DNA of 64,000 nucleotides, from the NCBI GenBank assembly GCA_030651695.1, contig JAUSCD010000012.1, forward strand, positions 186,001-250,000, in the 5' to 3' direction. The stretch comes from Pseudohongiella sp. Its GTDB lineage: Bacteria > Pseudomonadota > Gammaproteobacteria > Pseudomonadales > Pseudohongiellaceae. The notes under the pieces were generated by a model, which made no database searches, was not told the origin of the DNA, and saw nothing but the letters and a program-made list of their open reading frames with translations. How positions within the stretch are numbered: position 1 is the stretch's first letter; each line of letters opens with the position of its first letter. Shown here in pieces: positions 8,693-18,663 of the stretch. Position numbers and translations under genes: made by a program.

Positions 8693-9784
8693 CTACTGGT
8701 GATACTGAGCAGAAAACTCGTGTACGGCGTCCACAAAAGCGCTGACATTGGCTGGGTCGACTTCAGGGGTGATGCCATGCCCGAGATTAAACACATGACC
8801 ACTGCCCGGACCATAAGACGCCAGGATTCGTTTTACCTCGGCCCGAATGGCATCCGGCGTCGAATACAGAATGGAAGGATCCATGTTGCCCTGCAGCGAT
8901 ACTTTGTTGCCAATCAGTGAGCGGGCGCGGCCGATTTCGATGGTCCAGTCGAGGCCCACACAATCGCAGCCACTTTCCGCGATATCGTCCAGCCACAGGC
9001 CGCCATTTTTAGTAAAGAGGATAACCGGCACTTTGCGCCCTTCGGACTCACGCGTCAGCCCCTGCACAATCTTTTTCATATAGGCCAGGGAGAACTCACG
9101 GTACGCCTGCGTCGTCAGGATGCCACCCCAGGTATCAAAAATCTGCACTGCCTGGGCACCAGCCGCAATCTGGGCATTCAGATAGGCAGTTACTGTTTGT
9201 GCCAGCTTGTCCAACAACTGATGCATCTGTTCTGGCTGGTTGTACATAAATGCTTTGGCGTGGCGGAAGTCTTTGCTGCCACTTCCCTCAATCATGTAAG
9301 TAGCCAGTGTCCATGGACTACCGGAGAACCCGATCAAGGGCACAGAACCATTCAACTCACGACGAATCAATGAAACTGCGTCGGTCACATAGCCCAGGTC
9401 CCGGGCGATATCGGGAATCGGCAGTTGTTCAACATCGGCTGCAGTGCGGATGGTTTTGCGGAAACGCGGGCCCTCGCCTTCGGAGAAATACAGGCCCAGA
9501 CCCATGGCGTCCGGAATGGTCAGAATGTCGGAAAACAGAATGGCCGCATCCATCGCGTATCGTCGCAGCGGCTGCAGTGTGACTTCACAGGCCAGCTCAG
9601 GCGACTGGCACAGACTCATAAAGTCACCGGCCAGCTGGCGGGTCGCGCGATACTCCGGCAAATACCGGCCCGCCTGGCGCATCATCCACACCGGAGTAAT
9701 GTCTACGGGCTGGCCAGTCAGGGCACGGAGAAATCTATCGTTTTTTAATGCTGCCACGGGCAACTCCTTAACGGGTACGTTCAT
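8693..9784 (-). CDS. hemE: Uroporphyrinogen decarboxylase
   Basis: Decarboxylates the four acetate side chains of uroporphyrinogen III to give coproporphyrinogen III in haem synthesis. It has 363 residues. The signature [16 protein letters not shown] is at residues 31-46, and [16 protein letters not shown] and FNLGHGI are also conserved. It lies nine bases after aroB on the same strand, so aroK-aroB-hemE-folK probably form one transcription unit. Confidence 0.97.
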   Translation of the reverse strand: MNVPVKELPVAALKNDRFLRALTGQPVDITPVWMMRQAGRYLPEYRATRQLAGDFMSLCQSPELACEVTLQPLRRYAMDAAILFSDILTIPDAMGLGLYFSEGEGPRFRKTIRTAADVEQLPIPDIARDLGYVTDAVSLIRRELNGSVPLIGFSGSPWTLATYMIEGSGSKDFRHAKAFMYNQPEQMHQLLDKLAQTVTAYLNAQIAAGAQAVQIFDTWGGILTTQAYREFSLAYMKKIVQGLTRESEGRKVPVILFTKNGGLWLDDIAESGCDCVGLDWTIEIGRARSLIGNKVSLQGNMDPSILYSTPDAIRAEVKRILASYGPGSGHVFNLGHGITPEVDPANVSAFVDAVHEFSAQYHQ

Positions 9785-9793
9785 ATTCAGAAA

Positions 9794-10882
9794 TTAAAGA
9801 CAAAGTCTGTTGCCGGCACTCAATGTCTGTTGCAATAGTTCAGGGGCAATGTCCGACTCGACTACAGCGTCGCCGATACCCCGCATCAACACAAACCGGA
9901 TTTTGCCACCCTGTACTTTCTTATCGACTGCCATCAGATCCATAAATTGCTCAGCTGTCATGTCAGCCGGCGGGCACACCGGCAAGCCGGCGCGCTCGAT
10001 CAATGCGCGCGCACGCAGCGCTTCCTCAGCACTGATCCAGCCCAATCGACAAGACAAGTCTGCCGCCATGACCATGCCGGTTGCCACAGCCTCCCCATGC
10101 AGCCAGTTGCCATACCCCATGGCAGCTTCGATAGCATGGCCGAAGGTATGACCAAGATTGAGCAGGGCACGGACACCACCTTCTTTTTCATCGGCAGCCA
10201 CAATTCGCGACTTTTCCTCACAGCTTATACGCACGGCCTGCGCCAACAGCTCAGGATCACGCGCCAGCAGCCCATCAATATTCTGCTCAATCCACGTGAA
10301 GAAGCCGGCATTGCCCAACAAGCCGTACTTGATGACTTCCGCCAGACCGGCGCGCAGCTCGCGCGCTGGCAAGCTGGCCAGAACGTCGATATCAACCAAC
10401 ACACACTGCGGCTGATAAAACGCCCCTATCATGTTTTTACCCAGCGGGTGATTCACCCCGGTTTTGCCACCAACAGAGGAATCGACCTGTGACAACAAGG
10501 TGGTCGGCACCTGGATAAAATTGACGCCCCGCTGATAAACCGCGGCAGCAAAACCGGTGATATCGCCGGTGACACCGCCGCCGAGCGCAATCAACGTGGT
10601 ACTGCGCTCATGACGGTTTGTCAGCAACTGATCAAAAATCAGATTAAGCGTTTCCAGCGTTTTGCTGTGCTCTCCATCCGGCAACACCACCACATCAGCT
10701 TCTATATTGCCCAACGCAGACTTGAGTTTCTCAAGATAAAGCGGGGCAACTACCTCGTTGCTGACAATCACGGCACGTTTTCCGTGTATGTGCGGCGGCA
10801 ACAGGCCGGTCTGACCGAGTAAGCCGGCACCTATATAAATGGGGTAGCTGCGCTCCCCGAGTTCAACTGTCAGCGTGTGCAT
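9794..10882 (-). CDS. aroB: 3-dehydroquinate synthase
   Basis: NAD-dependent cyclisation of DAHP to 3-dehydroquinate, second step of the shikimate pathway. The start was moved to the ATG at 10882, giving 362 residues beginning [15 protein letters not shown] as in other AroB proteins; the longer ORF-track start adds 45 unrelated residues. The motifs [24 protein letters not shown] (NAD binding) and [11 protein letters not shown] (zinc ligands) are present. It follows aroK by 31 bases, the standard pilQ-aroK-aroB order of gammaproteobacteria. Confidence 0.97.
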   Translation of the reverse strand: MHTLTVELGERSYPIYIGAGLLGQTGLLPPHIHGKRAVIVSNEVVAPLYLEKLKSALGNIEADVVVLPDGEHSKTLETLNLIFDQLLTNRHERSTTLIALGGGVTGDITGFAAAVYQRGVNFIQVPTTLLSQVDSSVGGKTGVNHPLGKNMIGAFYQPQCVLVDIDVLASLPARELRAGLAEVIKYGLLGNAGFFTWIEQNIDGLLARDPELLAQAVRISCEEKSRIVAADEKEGGVRALLNLGHTFGHAIEAAMGYGNWLHGEAVATGMVMAADLSCRLGWISAEEALRARALIERAGLPVCPPADMTAEQFMDLMAVDKKVQGGKIRFVLMRGIGDAVVESDIAPELLQQTLSAGNRLCL

Positions 10883-10913
10883 TATGATTTGATTTCCGTT
10901 CAGAAAACTCTTG

Positions 10914-11504
10914 TCAGCTGTCGGCGCCGCTCGCAGCACCGTCGTCATCACTGCCCTGCGGGCTATCACCCTGGACACTGGCCGCCTGACACTCTGCCAG
11001 ACGCTTGAGAATTTCATTCACCACCGCACGCGGACCGCGCCGACTGGTATCAATAGTGATATGCGCCGTTTCGTTGTAAAACGGCTCGCGGATCTTCATC
11101 AATTCCTTAATCCGGGTCATCGGGTCGGCGGTTTGCAGCAGCGGACGATTACGGTCTTTGCTGGTTCTTTCAAATTGCTGGGTGATGGTTGCCTTGAGGT
11201 AAACCACAGTGCCGCGCTGATGCAGATTGGCACGGCTGGCCGCAGACAGAATTGCACCACCCCCGGTCGCCAGCACAATACCATCCCGACGGGAAAGTGA
11301 ATCAATCATGCGCTCTTCACGCACCCTGAAACCGGCCTCACCTTCAACATCAAAAATCCAGGGGATGTCGGCGCCAGTCAAGGCCTCAATTTCACGATCT
11401 GAGTCGTAAAACGGGCTGTCCAACGCCGTTGCCAGCATGCGGCCTATGGTACTTTTGCCAACTCCCATCGGCCCGATCAGGAAAACATTACTGCTCGTAG
11501 CCAT
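10914..11504 (-). CDS. aroK: Shikimate kinase
   Basis: Phosphorylates shikimate at the 3-hydroxyl with ATP. The start chosen is the ATG at 11504 ([14 protein letters not shown]), which fits the family; the tracked ORF adds 14 residues. The P-loop GPMGVGKST lies at residues 11-19, the substrate-binding SDREIE follows, and the LATGGGA motif is present. The last 25 residues ([16 protein letters not shown]) are acidic and low-complexity, an extension not needed for activity. Its neighbours are pilQ upstream and aroB downstream. Confidence 0.95.
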   Translation of the reverse strand: MATSSNVFLIGPMGVGKSTIGRMLATALDSPFYDSDREIEALTGADIPWIFDVEGEAGFRVREERMIDSLSRRDGIVLATGGGAILSAASRANLHQRGTVVYLKATITQQFERTSKDRNRPLLQTADPMTRIKELMKIREPFYNETAHITIDTSRRGPRAVVNEILKRLAECQAASVQGDSPQGSDDDGAASGADS

Positions 11505-11630
11505 GGAAAAACCGTCCCCACCCCGTCGGGGTCCTCGCAAATTCAAGCGCGCAATCTAACCCGTATAGACCCAAAAACTCAAGTTAAACGCAGTTATTGC
11601 CTGTTCTGCCTGGCACACCAACAGCGGGTA

Positions 11631-12974
11631 TCAGCGCTCAAAACCCCGACCGGAAACCAGTTCGGGACTGCTTTCATGAAGGATCTCCGGCGTAATAAAG
11701 ATCAGCAATTCAGTACGATGGCGCGCCGCAACCCGACGCCTGAATAAAGCCCCCAACACCGGAATTCTGCGCAACCCCGGCGCGCCTGTTTCGGCACGGG
11801 TCTGTTCCTCGCGGAAAATACCGCCCAGCACCAGAGTTTCTCCATTATCAACAAGTACGCTGGTAGTAATTGTATTGGTGTTGATCGCAGGCACCTCACC
11901 ACTGCCTGAGGCGACTGAATCCTGACGTATATTCAGTCGCATTATGATGCGCCCGTCGGGGGTGATCAGCGGGGTTACATCCAGCGACAACAAGGCATCA
12001 ACAAATTCCGTGGTGGAACCTCCGGCGGTGCCACCGGCCTGCGCCTGATAGGGAATGCGGACTCCGGACTGGATCAGAGCAGGCATATTGTCCTGAGTAG
12101 TTACCCGCGGGCGGGCGATCAGCTCTGCTTCCCCGGCGCGCTCCAGCGCCGAGATCTCAATATCCAGCACGCGCTGATCTCTCATCAGACCAATACGGGC
12201 AACAGATGCCGCGCGGTGGTCTGCTGCCACCGCCAGATCCAAATTACCTGCTATCAGCTGCGCGCTGACATCGTCCCCAACCATTGATCCGGCCGGCAGA
12301 CCCGACAAACCCCAACGCACACCCAGCTCCCGCCCGGTATCCAGTGCCGCGCTCACAATCTTCGCCTCAATCAAAACCTGACGCACAGGCACGTCGAGCA
12401 CGCTCAGCAGATCCCGGATTGCCTGCAACCTTTCCGGCTCATCCCGGACGATCAGGGTGTTGGTTCGCGCATCCACCTGAGCTGAGCCGGACAAGGACAT
12501 CAGGCCATAGGGTCGTGCGCTGTCCGCAGCAGATCTGGCCACAGATTCCGGGCCGGTCAACATCAGCAACACATTTTTTGCATCGGCGTAGTTCAGCTGC
12601 ATGTATTCTGTCTGTAAAACGGCGGCAGCCAGTTTTCTCTGCTGTTGCGCCTGATCAAGCTCTGACAGGTGATGCAGCGGACCAACCGCAAGCAGGTTGT
12701 GCGACATACGAAAAAAAAGATTTTTACCAAAAAGCAGCACGTCCAGTGTCTGCACAATATCAAGCTGCTCGACATGGACACTCACATCACCGGTCACCTC
12801 ATCGCTGAGCACGAGATTCATCTCAAGTTCATCGGCCAGCACCTGAAGCGCATCGCGCAGAGGCACATCCTGCAGATTGAGCGTTAGAAGATGAGCGTCC
12901 GATGCTGAACTGCTGGCGCAACACAGACACCACGCCAGAAAAATTTTTATAGTGCGAGTGTAGAAATATTTCAT
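11631..12974 (-). CDS. pilQ: Type IV pilus secretin PilQ, short form
   Basis: Outer-membrane secretin through which the type IV pilus passes. After a signal peptide (cleavage near ASSSASDA) come an STN domain (about residues 28-85: LNLQDVPLRDALQVLADE), one N1-type domain (VLQTEYMQLNYADAKNVL, RTNTLIVRDEPERL), and the secretin core ending in TELLIFITPEIL. The 447 residues are well below the roughly 700 of Pseudomonas-type PilQ because the N-terminal AMIN domains that bind peptidoglycan are absent. It is preceded by a pilO gene with a PilP-like tail. The pilus machine encoded here therefore looks trimmed. Confidence 0.92.
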   Translation of the reverse strand: MKYFYTRTIKIFLAWCLCCASSSASDAHLLTLNLQDVPLRDALQVLADELEMNLVLSDEVTGDVSVHVEQLDIVQTLDVLLFGKNLFFRMSHNLLAVGPLHHLSELDQAQQQRKLAAAVLQTEYMQLNYADAKNVLLMLTGPESVARSAADSARPYGLMSLSGSAQVDARTNTLIVRDEPERLQAIRDLLSVLDVPVRQVLIEAKIVSAALDTGRELGVRWGLSGLPAGSMVGDDVSAQLIAGNLDLAVAADHRAASVARIGLMRDQRVLDIEISALERAGEAELIARPRVTTQDNMPALIQSGVRIPYQAQAGGTAGGSTTEFVDALLSLDVTPLITPDGRIIMRLNIRQDSVASGSGEVPAINTNTITTSVLVDNGETLVLGGIFREEQTRAETGAPGLRRIPVLGALFRRRVAARHRTELLIFITPEILHESSPELVSGRGFER

Positions 12975-12988
12975 GCAAACTATCCCTG

Positions 12989-13828
12989 TTATTCCTCAAC
13001 GCTTTTCAGGTGTCCTTTTTCATCCCTGATCAGATACAAAAACGGTGAATCGCCGGTGCGCAACAGAAACCCTTTTGGTTCTGCGCGCTTTAGCCTCCGC
13101 TGCTTTGAGCACAACTCTGTTGTACACAAACCGGACATTTCCGTATCGCCGCTGTGCGCTCCAACAAGCGCAGACCTGTCCCTCTGTGAAGGTATAGACG
13201 CCGGTTTGATGCCGGATGCGGCAGGCACCAACAAGTCCACATTCAATTCAAAGACGTCCTGCTTTTCCGTCAACTCAAGCCCAAATGCATTAATAGTGAA
13301 GCTGGAATCTGTCTCCGCCAGAAAAAGCCAGAACATGGATAACGACGGCAACGTCACACGCGCGCTCACACGCAACAACACCTGCTCCTTTTCGGGAAAA
13401 ATCTCTGGTGCAACTGATAGCAGATGCACACCATTGACACTGGCTGCCGCCCGCACAACATCCATCATCTGTGTAATATCAGCTCTCGCGGCCGATTCAT
13501 GCTGCAACCATGCGTATGAGACAAAACTCTGCCTCCGCAACTCCAGCAGCCGGGCTGCAATAACTGAATTCTGGTCCTGCCGGATTCGTATGTTTTCCTC
13601 CATCGCTGTCAGATGTGCCAGGTCTTCGGCGCCTGTTCGCGGCGTCAGAACCGACACCACAAAAACCAGGCTCAGGGCAGCAAGCGCACAAAACAACAGC
13701 ACCACAAGTCGTGGTAACGCCGGCCAGTGACCAACACCTGAGGGCTGGAGCACCTGAAGCCAGTCAAATGTTTTAAGCTCATACCACGCCTGTCTGATTT
13801 GGCGATGAACAGAGTCAATGGCAGACAT
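12989..13828 (-). CDS. pilO: Type IV pilus assembly protein PilO with a PilP-like C-terminal tail
   Basis: PilO and PilN form the inner-membrane alignment platform of the type IV pilus. Residues 1-38 are cytoplasmic, about 39-61 form one transmembrane helix, then a coiled coil and a ferredoxin-like periplasmic domain extend to about residue 200. The remaining 80 residues are unusual for PilO. They contain PKGFLLRTGDSPFLYLIRDEKGHLKSVEE, which resembles the beta-domain of PilP. No separate pilP lipoprotein gene with a lipobox lies between this gene and pilQ. Fusion or replacement of PilP is therefore an inference worth testing. Confidence 0.75.
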   Translation of the reverse strand: MSAIDSVHRQIRQAWYELKTFDWLQVLQPSGVGHWPALPRLVVLLFCALAALSLVFVVSVLTPRTGAEDLAHLTAMEENIRIRQDQNSVIAARLLELRRQSFVSYAWLQHESAARADITQMMDVVRAAASVNGVHLLSVAPEIFPEKEQVLLRVSARVTLPSLSMFWLFLAETDSSFTINAFGLELTEKQDVFELNVDLLVPAASGIKPASIPSQRDRSALVGAHSGDTEMSGLCTTELCSKQRRLKRAEPKGFLLRTGDSPFLYLIRDEKGHLKSVEE

Positions 13829-14350
13829 TTAAAGACTGACTTCAATTTGCAAACTGCGGGAAACCAGAAACTGATATCTGGATTGAGCATTCAGCTCAAT
13901 TTGCTGCAGCTGCCAGTGCGGCGAGTTGTATATCAGTTTGCGCAACGGATCTGCGACCTCACTGACGCCGCGCAGCACGACCTCGTCACCACGCCATGTA
14001 ACCGCAGAAATCCGCGCTTCCGTCGCCAGCAGTTGCCACTCCTGCATCAGCTGCAGCCATTCTCTTTGCTGAATGCGGTCATGCCTTGCCGATTGCAACT
14101 TTCCCCCGAGCCCGGCCAGTTCGGCCGAGGCCTGCTCAATCAGAAAACCATCCTGTTGCAACTTTGACAATTGTGACTGCAAATTCGCAAGCGCCTCGTC
14201 GTAGCTGATACGATTCCGACCATCCCTCCAGTGGATCACAGACGCCAACATCAGTGCGACACAGACGATACCTGTCAGGACACCAATAAAATGCCGGCGC
14301 TGTCGCGTATACATTGCCTCGCGCCACGGCAGCAGATTGATTACGCGCAT
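13829..14350 (-). CDS. pilN: Type IV pilus assembly protein PilN
   Basis: Inner-membrane partner of PilO. Its cytoplasmic N-terminus binds PilM; here it begins MRVINLLPWRE, matching the conserved INLLPWR motif. One transmembrane helix lies at about residues 22-40, followed by a coiled coil and a small periplasmic domain. The 173 residues are typical. The start overlaps the end of pilM by ten bases and its stop directly abuts pilO, so these genes are translated together. Confidence 0.93.
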   Translation of the reverse strand: MRVINLLPWREAMYTRQRRHFIGVLTGIVCVALMLASVIHWRDGRNRISYDEALANLQSQLSKLQQDGFLIEQASAELAGLGGKLQSARHDRIQQREWLQLMQEWQLLATEARISAVTWRGDEVVLRGVSEVADPLRKLIYNSPHWQLQQIELNAQSRYQFLVSRSLQIEVSL

Positions 14351-15243
14351 GAGAAATCCTGTTTAGCCAGCACATAAGCCAGAGTAAAGGAACTTTCATG
14401 CAGTTCTTCCGGGATCACAAACCGCTCCCTCTCGCGAAGTTGCGAATCGGAAAACGGGTGAATACTCCGGACCGGCATGCCGAACGACTGCTGCAGAAGG
14501 TCCTGCACACCCGACAATGCAGCCGCGCCTCCGTACAGAAAAATAGTCGCAGGCTTCGACAGCATGTCGAACATCCGGTATTGCTGAATGGCCCGCCTGA
14601 GCAACAGGAGGTAGCCTGCGGGATCGTCAAGGCTGCCGGAACTATTGAGCAATGCATGACTGCGACTGTAGGCCGGCACGCCTGAGCGCATCGAATACAA
14701 TCTGATACCCGTCGCACCGGCGTCGACAAACAACTCAAGCTCAGGATTGCGGGAAGCTGACGACATGTCATCGGCAATCAGCATAACGTCAGCACCTACC
14801 AGAGCTGGCTCAACACCAGCGCTGCGCAGCGCATTCAGCGAGACGTCCATAAGCGATTGCCGGCAGGCCACTGCAAGCACCTGCTCCGATGGCCCCTGAT
14901 GATCCGGGCGGCCTGGCAGACGGTAATCCAGACATATTTCTTCAGGCGCCGCCAGAGACCCCTGGCCGAGCTCCATGCGCAATGCCAGATCGAGCTGATT
15001 GTGGTCCAGTCCGTAAGGAAGTTGAACGGTTTTGATAAAAAGCTCAGTGGACTGCAACGCAATCGCCACTCGCAGTGGTTTTCTTCTCAAAGAGGACGGC
15101 AATGATTGTAACGCTGCCTGCAACCCGGGCACCGGATCAGTGCCAGACTCCCGCGCAATACAGGCTTCCAACTGCCATGATCCACGATGCCTGCCAAGTG
15201 CAACCAGTTTGATAAAACGATTACCGATATCAAGGCCTATCAT
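14341..15243 (-). CDS. pilM: Type IV pilus assembly protein PilM
   Basis: Actin-like cytoplasmic ATP-binding protein that docks on PilN. I chose the ATG at 15243 because it follows a strong GGGAGG Shine-Dalgarno at good spacing and starts at MIGLDIGNRFIKLVAL, the first strand of the actin fold. The tracked start at 15315 is a GTG with no clear ribosome site. LFVDAGATGIRLY and LYGGAAAL are the second phosphate and adenosine motifs. It is the first gene of the pilMNOQ unit and is divergent from mrcA, a conserved arrangement. Confidence 0.9.
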   Translation of the reverse strand: MIGLDIGNRFIKLVALGRHRGSWQLEACIARESGTDPVPGLQAALQSLPSSLRRKPLRVAIALQSTELFIKTVQLPYGLDHNQLDLALRMELGQGSLAAPEEICLDYRLPGRPDHQGPSEQVLAVACRQSLMDVSLNALRSAGVEPALVGADVMLIADDMSSASRNPELELFVDAGATGIRLYSMRSGVPAYSRSHALLNSSGSLDDPAGYLLLLRRAIQQYRMFDMLSKPATIFLYGGAAALSGVQDLLQQSFGMPVRSIHPFSDSQLRERERFVIPEELHESSFTLAYVLAKQDFSCA

Positions 15244-15359
15244 GCCCACCCTCCCTGGTGTTGCAAAAAATGATAAAAGAATCTCCTTTTCTTGAGTTTT
15301 AGCGCGTCGGATCACACTCTGCCAGAATTTTTGCTGGGATAATCAGGTCAAATGCAAGG

Positions 15360-15365
15360 TATAAT
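15360..15365 (+). promoter_or_regulatory. Candidate -10 box for mrcA
   Basis: A perfect TATAAT about 50 bases before mrcA in the pilM-mrcA divergent gap. No good -35 box lies at 16-18 bases, so this is only a partial promoter call. Confidence 0.4.
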
Positions 15366-15413
15366 CTGCCACTTACGAACACCCACATACGCTGCAAGGC
15401 GGAACCACTATTT

Positions 15414-17723
15414 ATGATGAAGCTCATCAAAATCCTGGCCTGGTTCGGCGTTTTCTGCCTGAGCGGTATTTTTATGGTCGCGTCGGCGGCCTATCTGTAT
15501 CTGTCTCCCCAGCTGCCTTCAGCGGAAACCTATCGCCAGGTTCAGCTGGAAACTCCATTACGGATCCTTACCGCCGATCTCAAATTGATTGAAGAGCTGG
15601 GTGTACGGCGCGATCCGATCAGTTACGAAGAAATCCCCCCAATGATGATCAACGCGGTCATCGCCAGCGAGGATGCGCGTTTCTACTCCCATCCCGGGGT
15701 TGATTTCCGCGGCTTGGTGCGTGGTTTTTACGGTTTTATCCGCGGCGTCAATCTTGGCGGCGGCAGCACCATAACCATGCAACTTGCCAACAATATCTCT
15801 TTCGACAGCGACAGCGTTTACGCTCGCAAATTGAAGGAAATTCCGTTTGCCCTGCGTCTTCAACAAGAACTGAGCAAAGAAGAAATACTGACGCTGTATC
15901 TGAACCTGGTGTTTTTTGGCCAGGGTGCTGATGGCATCAGCGCAGCAGCAGCGGTTTATTACGGCAAGACTGTCAACATGATGACAATCGGCGAGATGGC
16001 CACTATGGTCTCACTGCTGCCGTGTCCGTCAGTCTGCAATCCCATCACGGATCCCGGGCGCGCCCGGGTTCGCCGTGACGTGGTTATAAACAAGATGCTT
16101 GCCCAGGGCATGATCAATCGGGAGCAACATGCACAGGCATTGGCGGAAACCATCAATGCGCGGCGCCACCTGCGTACCATCGAGGTCAATGCACCTTACG
16201 TGGCCGAGATGGTGCGCCAGCAGCTCTATGCCGAATACGGCGAAGACATTTACCGGCTTGGTATCGAAGTCACTACCAGCATCCACAGCGAACTGCAAAA
16301 CGCTGCCACAACGGCGCTAACCAATGGCCTTGAAAATTATTACGACCGCCGACATGGTTATCGCGGCCCCGAAGCCCGACTGCCTGCCACCGGCGACAAT
16401 ATCCGCGACCGTTGGTTTAGCGAACTGGCGGTACGCCCGGATTATGGCAATCACACACCGGCTGTTGTGACAGCCGTGCATGAACGCTCTCTTGAGGTCT
16501 TGTTAAGAGACGGGTCCAGCGCCACCATCAACTGGGCGGGCCTTGAATGGGCGCGCCCTTTTATAACGCGTGACAATGCATGGCCGGCACCACGACAGGC
16601 ATCCGACGTTGCAAGGGTAGGTGACCTCGTGCGAATCCGCAGGGGCAGCAATGGCGACTGGCAACTGGGCCAGGTTCCCGAACTGCAGGGAGCTGTCGTG
16701 TCAGTGTCACCAGACAATGGCGACATCCTGGCACTTGTTGGGGGTTATGACTTCCGCTACAGCCAGGTTAATCGCGTGCTCGCAATGCGCCAGCCCGGAT
16801 CCGGCTTTAAACCCTTCCTGTATGGCGCAGCGCTTGAGAACGGTTACACGCCCGCAACACTGATCAATGATGCGCCCTTTGCCCGCGGTGATTATCGCCC
16901 GCAGAATTTCGAACGCAATTTTATCGGCCCCATCACCTTGCGCAATGCCATCAAAGATTCACGCAACGTGCCTGCGGTCAGATTGTTTGACCAGCTTGGT
17001 TCGGACAAGGTACTGGATTTTGCCCGTCGTTTTGGTTTCCAGACTGAAAATTTTCCGCGCAACGACCTGACCGTAGCACTTGGCAGTGCCGATGTGCAGC
17101 CGCTCCAATTGGCAACGGCCTACGCCATGATTGCCAACGGCGGCCAACGCATAGAACCTACCCTGATCAAGAAAATACAAACCAGTCAGGGAGTAATTTT
17201 CGAAGCACAGCCGGCTACGCCTGAGCAGGTAGTGGATCCGCGAATTGCGTATATCCTCAACACAATGCTGAGAACGGTAGTGGAAGCCGGCAGCGGGCGT
17301 CGTGTCGCGCGTGAATTTGATCGCCGCGACCTGATGGGCAAAACCGGCACCACCAATGGCCCGGCGGAACTCTGGTTTACGGGTTTTAACCGCAATATCG
17401 CAACCAGTGTTTTTGTGGGTTTTGATACTCCCGAAGCATTGGGGGAGTCAGAACAGGGCGCGACCGTGGCTGTGCCCATCTGGATTGACTACATGAAACA
17501 CGCTCTCAGGGATATGCCAGAGAGCACCATGACCCGCCCGGACGGGCTGGTCGACAGACTGATAGAGCGCGAATCCGGCGAAACTGCACGCCCCGGCCAA
17601 TCCAATACCATGTTCGAGGTATTCCTGGCCGAAGCAGCACCCGCTGAATTGCGCAACCAGCAGCAACCGCGCACCCCTGCGCGCAACAACGACAACACCC
17701 TTTCTACTGAGATTCTGTTCTGA
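15414..17723 (+). CDS. mrcA: Penicillin-binding protein 1A (bifunctional glycosyltransferase/transpeptidase)
   Basis: Class A PBP that polymerises and cross-links peptidoglycan on the periplasmic side of the inner membrane. A transmembrane anchor covers residues 5-30. The GT51 domain follows with the catalytic Glu at E86 in AVIASEDARFYSHPG. An OB-like insert precedes the transpeptidase domain, whose SxxK is in RQPGSGFKPF and KTG box in MGKTGTTNGP. The 769 residues are close to the usual length. It is divergent from pilM and followed by a bidirectional terminator. Confidence 0.95.
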   Translation: MMKLIKILAWFGVFCLSGIFMVASAAYLYLSPQLPSAETYRQVQLETPLRILTADLKLIEELGVRRDPISYEEIPPMMINAVIASEDARFYSHPGVDFRGLVRGFYGFIRGVNLGGGSTITMQLANNISFDSDSVYARKLKEIPFALRLQQELSKEEILTLYLNLVFFGQGADGISAAAAVYYGKTVNMMTIGEMATMVSLLPCPSVCNPITDPGRARVRRDVVINKMLAQGMINREQHAQALAETINARRHLRTIEVNAPYVAEMVRQQLYAEYGEDIYRLGIEVTTSIHSELQNAATTALTNGLENYYDRRHGYRGPEARLPATGDNIRDRWFSELAVRPDYGNHTPAVVTAVHERSLEVLLRDGSSATINWAGLEWARPFITRDNAWPAPRQASDVARVGDLVRIRRGSNGDWQLGQVPELQGAVVSVSPDNGDILALVGGYDFRYSQVNRVLAMRQPGSGFKPFLYGAALENGYTPATLINDAPFARGDYRPQNFERNFIGPITLRNAIKDSRNVPAVRLFDQLGSDKVLDFARRFGFQTENFPRNDLTVALGSADVQPLQLATAYAMIANGGQRIEPTLIKKIQTSQGVIFEAQPATPEQVVDPRIAYILNTMLRTVVEAGSGRRVAREFDRRDLMGKTGTTNGPAELWFTGFNRNIATSVFVGFDTPEALGESEQGATVAVPIWIDYMKHALRDMPESTMTRPDGLVDRLIERESGETARPGQSNTMFEVFLAEAAPAELRNQQQPRTPARNNDNTLSTEILF

Positions 17724-17753
17724 GGCATTGCCCCCGGGCCGTTTGCTGCAGAC

Positions 17754-17787
17754 AAAAAAAAGCCCCGACACTTGTCGGGGCTTTTTG
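17754..17787. terminator. Bidirectional intrinsic terminator between mrcA and rpmE
   Basis: AGCCCCGAC, loop ACTT, GTCGGGGCT, flanked by a run of A on the left and T on the right, so it can stop transcription from both convergent genes. Confidence 0.9.
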
Positions 17788-17812
17788 CATCTGGCTTTTG
17801 CAGTCAGCAATA

Positions 17813-18025
17813 TTACTTGACGGTGCGGCTGCCGAAACGCTTGTTGAAGCGGTCAATACGACCTGCGCTGTCAACAATCTTCTGTTTGCCAGTATAGAAC
17901 GGGTGGCAGGCAGCACACACGTCAACAAGAATATCGCGACCCATCGTAGAGCGGGTGTTGATGACGTTGCCACAGCTGCAGGTGGCCTTGACGTCCGTAT
18001 AATTCGGATGAATATCGGCTTTCAT
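17813..18025 (-). CDS. rpmE: 50S ribosomal protein L31, zinc-binding type
   Basis: Protein of the large ribosomal subunit at the 30S/50S bridge. The 70 residues contain four Cys, C16, C18, C37 and C40, so this is the zinc-containing form (RpmE), not the zinc-independent RpmE2. It is a single gene, convergent with mrcA and sharing its terminator. Confidence 0.97.
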   Translation of the reverse strand: MKADIHPNYTDVKATCSCGNVINTRSTMGRDILVDVCAACHPFYTGKQKIVDSAGRIDRFNKRFGSRTVK

Positions 18026-18230
18026 GGTTTATCCTCAAAATTTACCGGTATCGCCACGCATCCTCTCTTTTCAGGACACGCACCATACCTGCACAGGGAC
18101 CACATCGCAGACAATCCCCAATTGGACTGGCACTAAGTGGCTATGGAAAAAAGGGCGCCATTGTAACAGAGAACATGGCGTAAGCAAGAGCAGTATAAAT
18201 GGTGCTGGCGCGAGACAGAACCCGCCGCGC

Positions 18231-18551
18231 TTATCCCTGCCCGTTAACCTCGGCGCGGATACGTTCATGGTTTCGCACCGCCTCACCCATGATACGGGCA
18301 AGGATATCTGCCAGCAGCTCAGGATTCAGGCCATGCTGTTCACACAAGGCTCTGATCTCAGCCAATTTCTCTTCTTCACGCCGTGGGTCAACCGAGTTCA
18401 GATGGGCACTGGCTTTGATCTCACCCACCCTGCGGGTCAGAGCAAAACGATTGGCCAGCATCAACACAAGACCATGATCCAGCCGGTCGATTTGCTGACG
18501 CAGGGCAAGCAACTCATTAAGTGCAACTGTTTTGGATTCGTTATTGTTCAA
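18231..18551 (-). CDS. Chorismate mutase, AroQ type
   Basis: Stand-alone 106-residue all-helical protein of the AroQ class. It would convert chorismate to prephenate for phenylalanine and tyrosine. Conserved features are LRQQIDRLDHGLVLMLANRFALTRRVGEIK, with Arg and Lys residues that bind the substrate carboxylates, and DPRREEEKLAEIRALCEQHGL. There is no signal peptide and no fused prephenate dehydratase or dehydrogenase. It lies between rpmE and priA; the gene's operon partners are not evident. Confidence 0.85.
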   Translation of the reverse strand: MNNNESKTVALNELLALRQQIDRLDHGLVLMLANRFALTRRVGEIKASAHLNSVDPRREEEKLAEIRALCEQHGLNPELLADILARIMGEAVRNHERIRAEVNGQG

Positions 18552-18583
18552 GGGATCTCCGGGGCGCTGTCCTGAAGCGCGAG

Positions 18584-18621
18584 TATAATGGAAGCCCGTG
18601 CCGTCTAAAACCAGTTATAAT
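18584..18621 (+). promoter_or_regulatory. Two TATAAT boxes upstream of priA
   Basis: Perfect TATAAT hexamers at 18584-18589 and 18616-18621 lie in the gap before priA. Neither has a convincing -35 box at normal spacing, so only possible -10 elements can be claimed. Confidence 0.35.
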
Positions 18622-18663
18622 CGCCGGCTCCAAAAAGACGCCTGACCGGGAACCCCCTGACGC

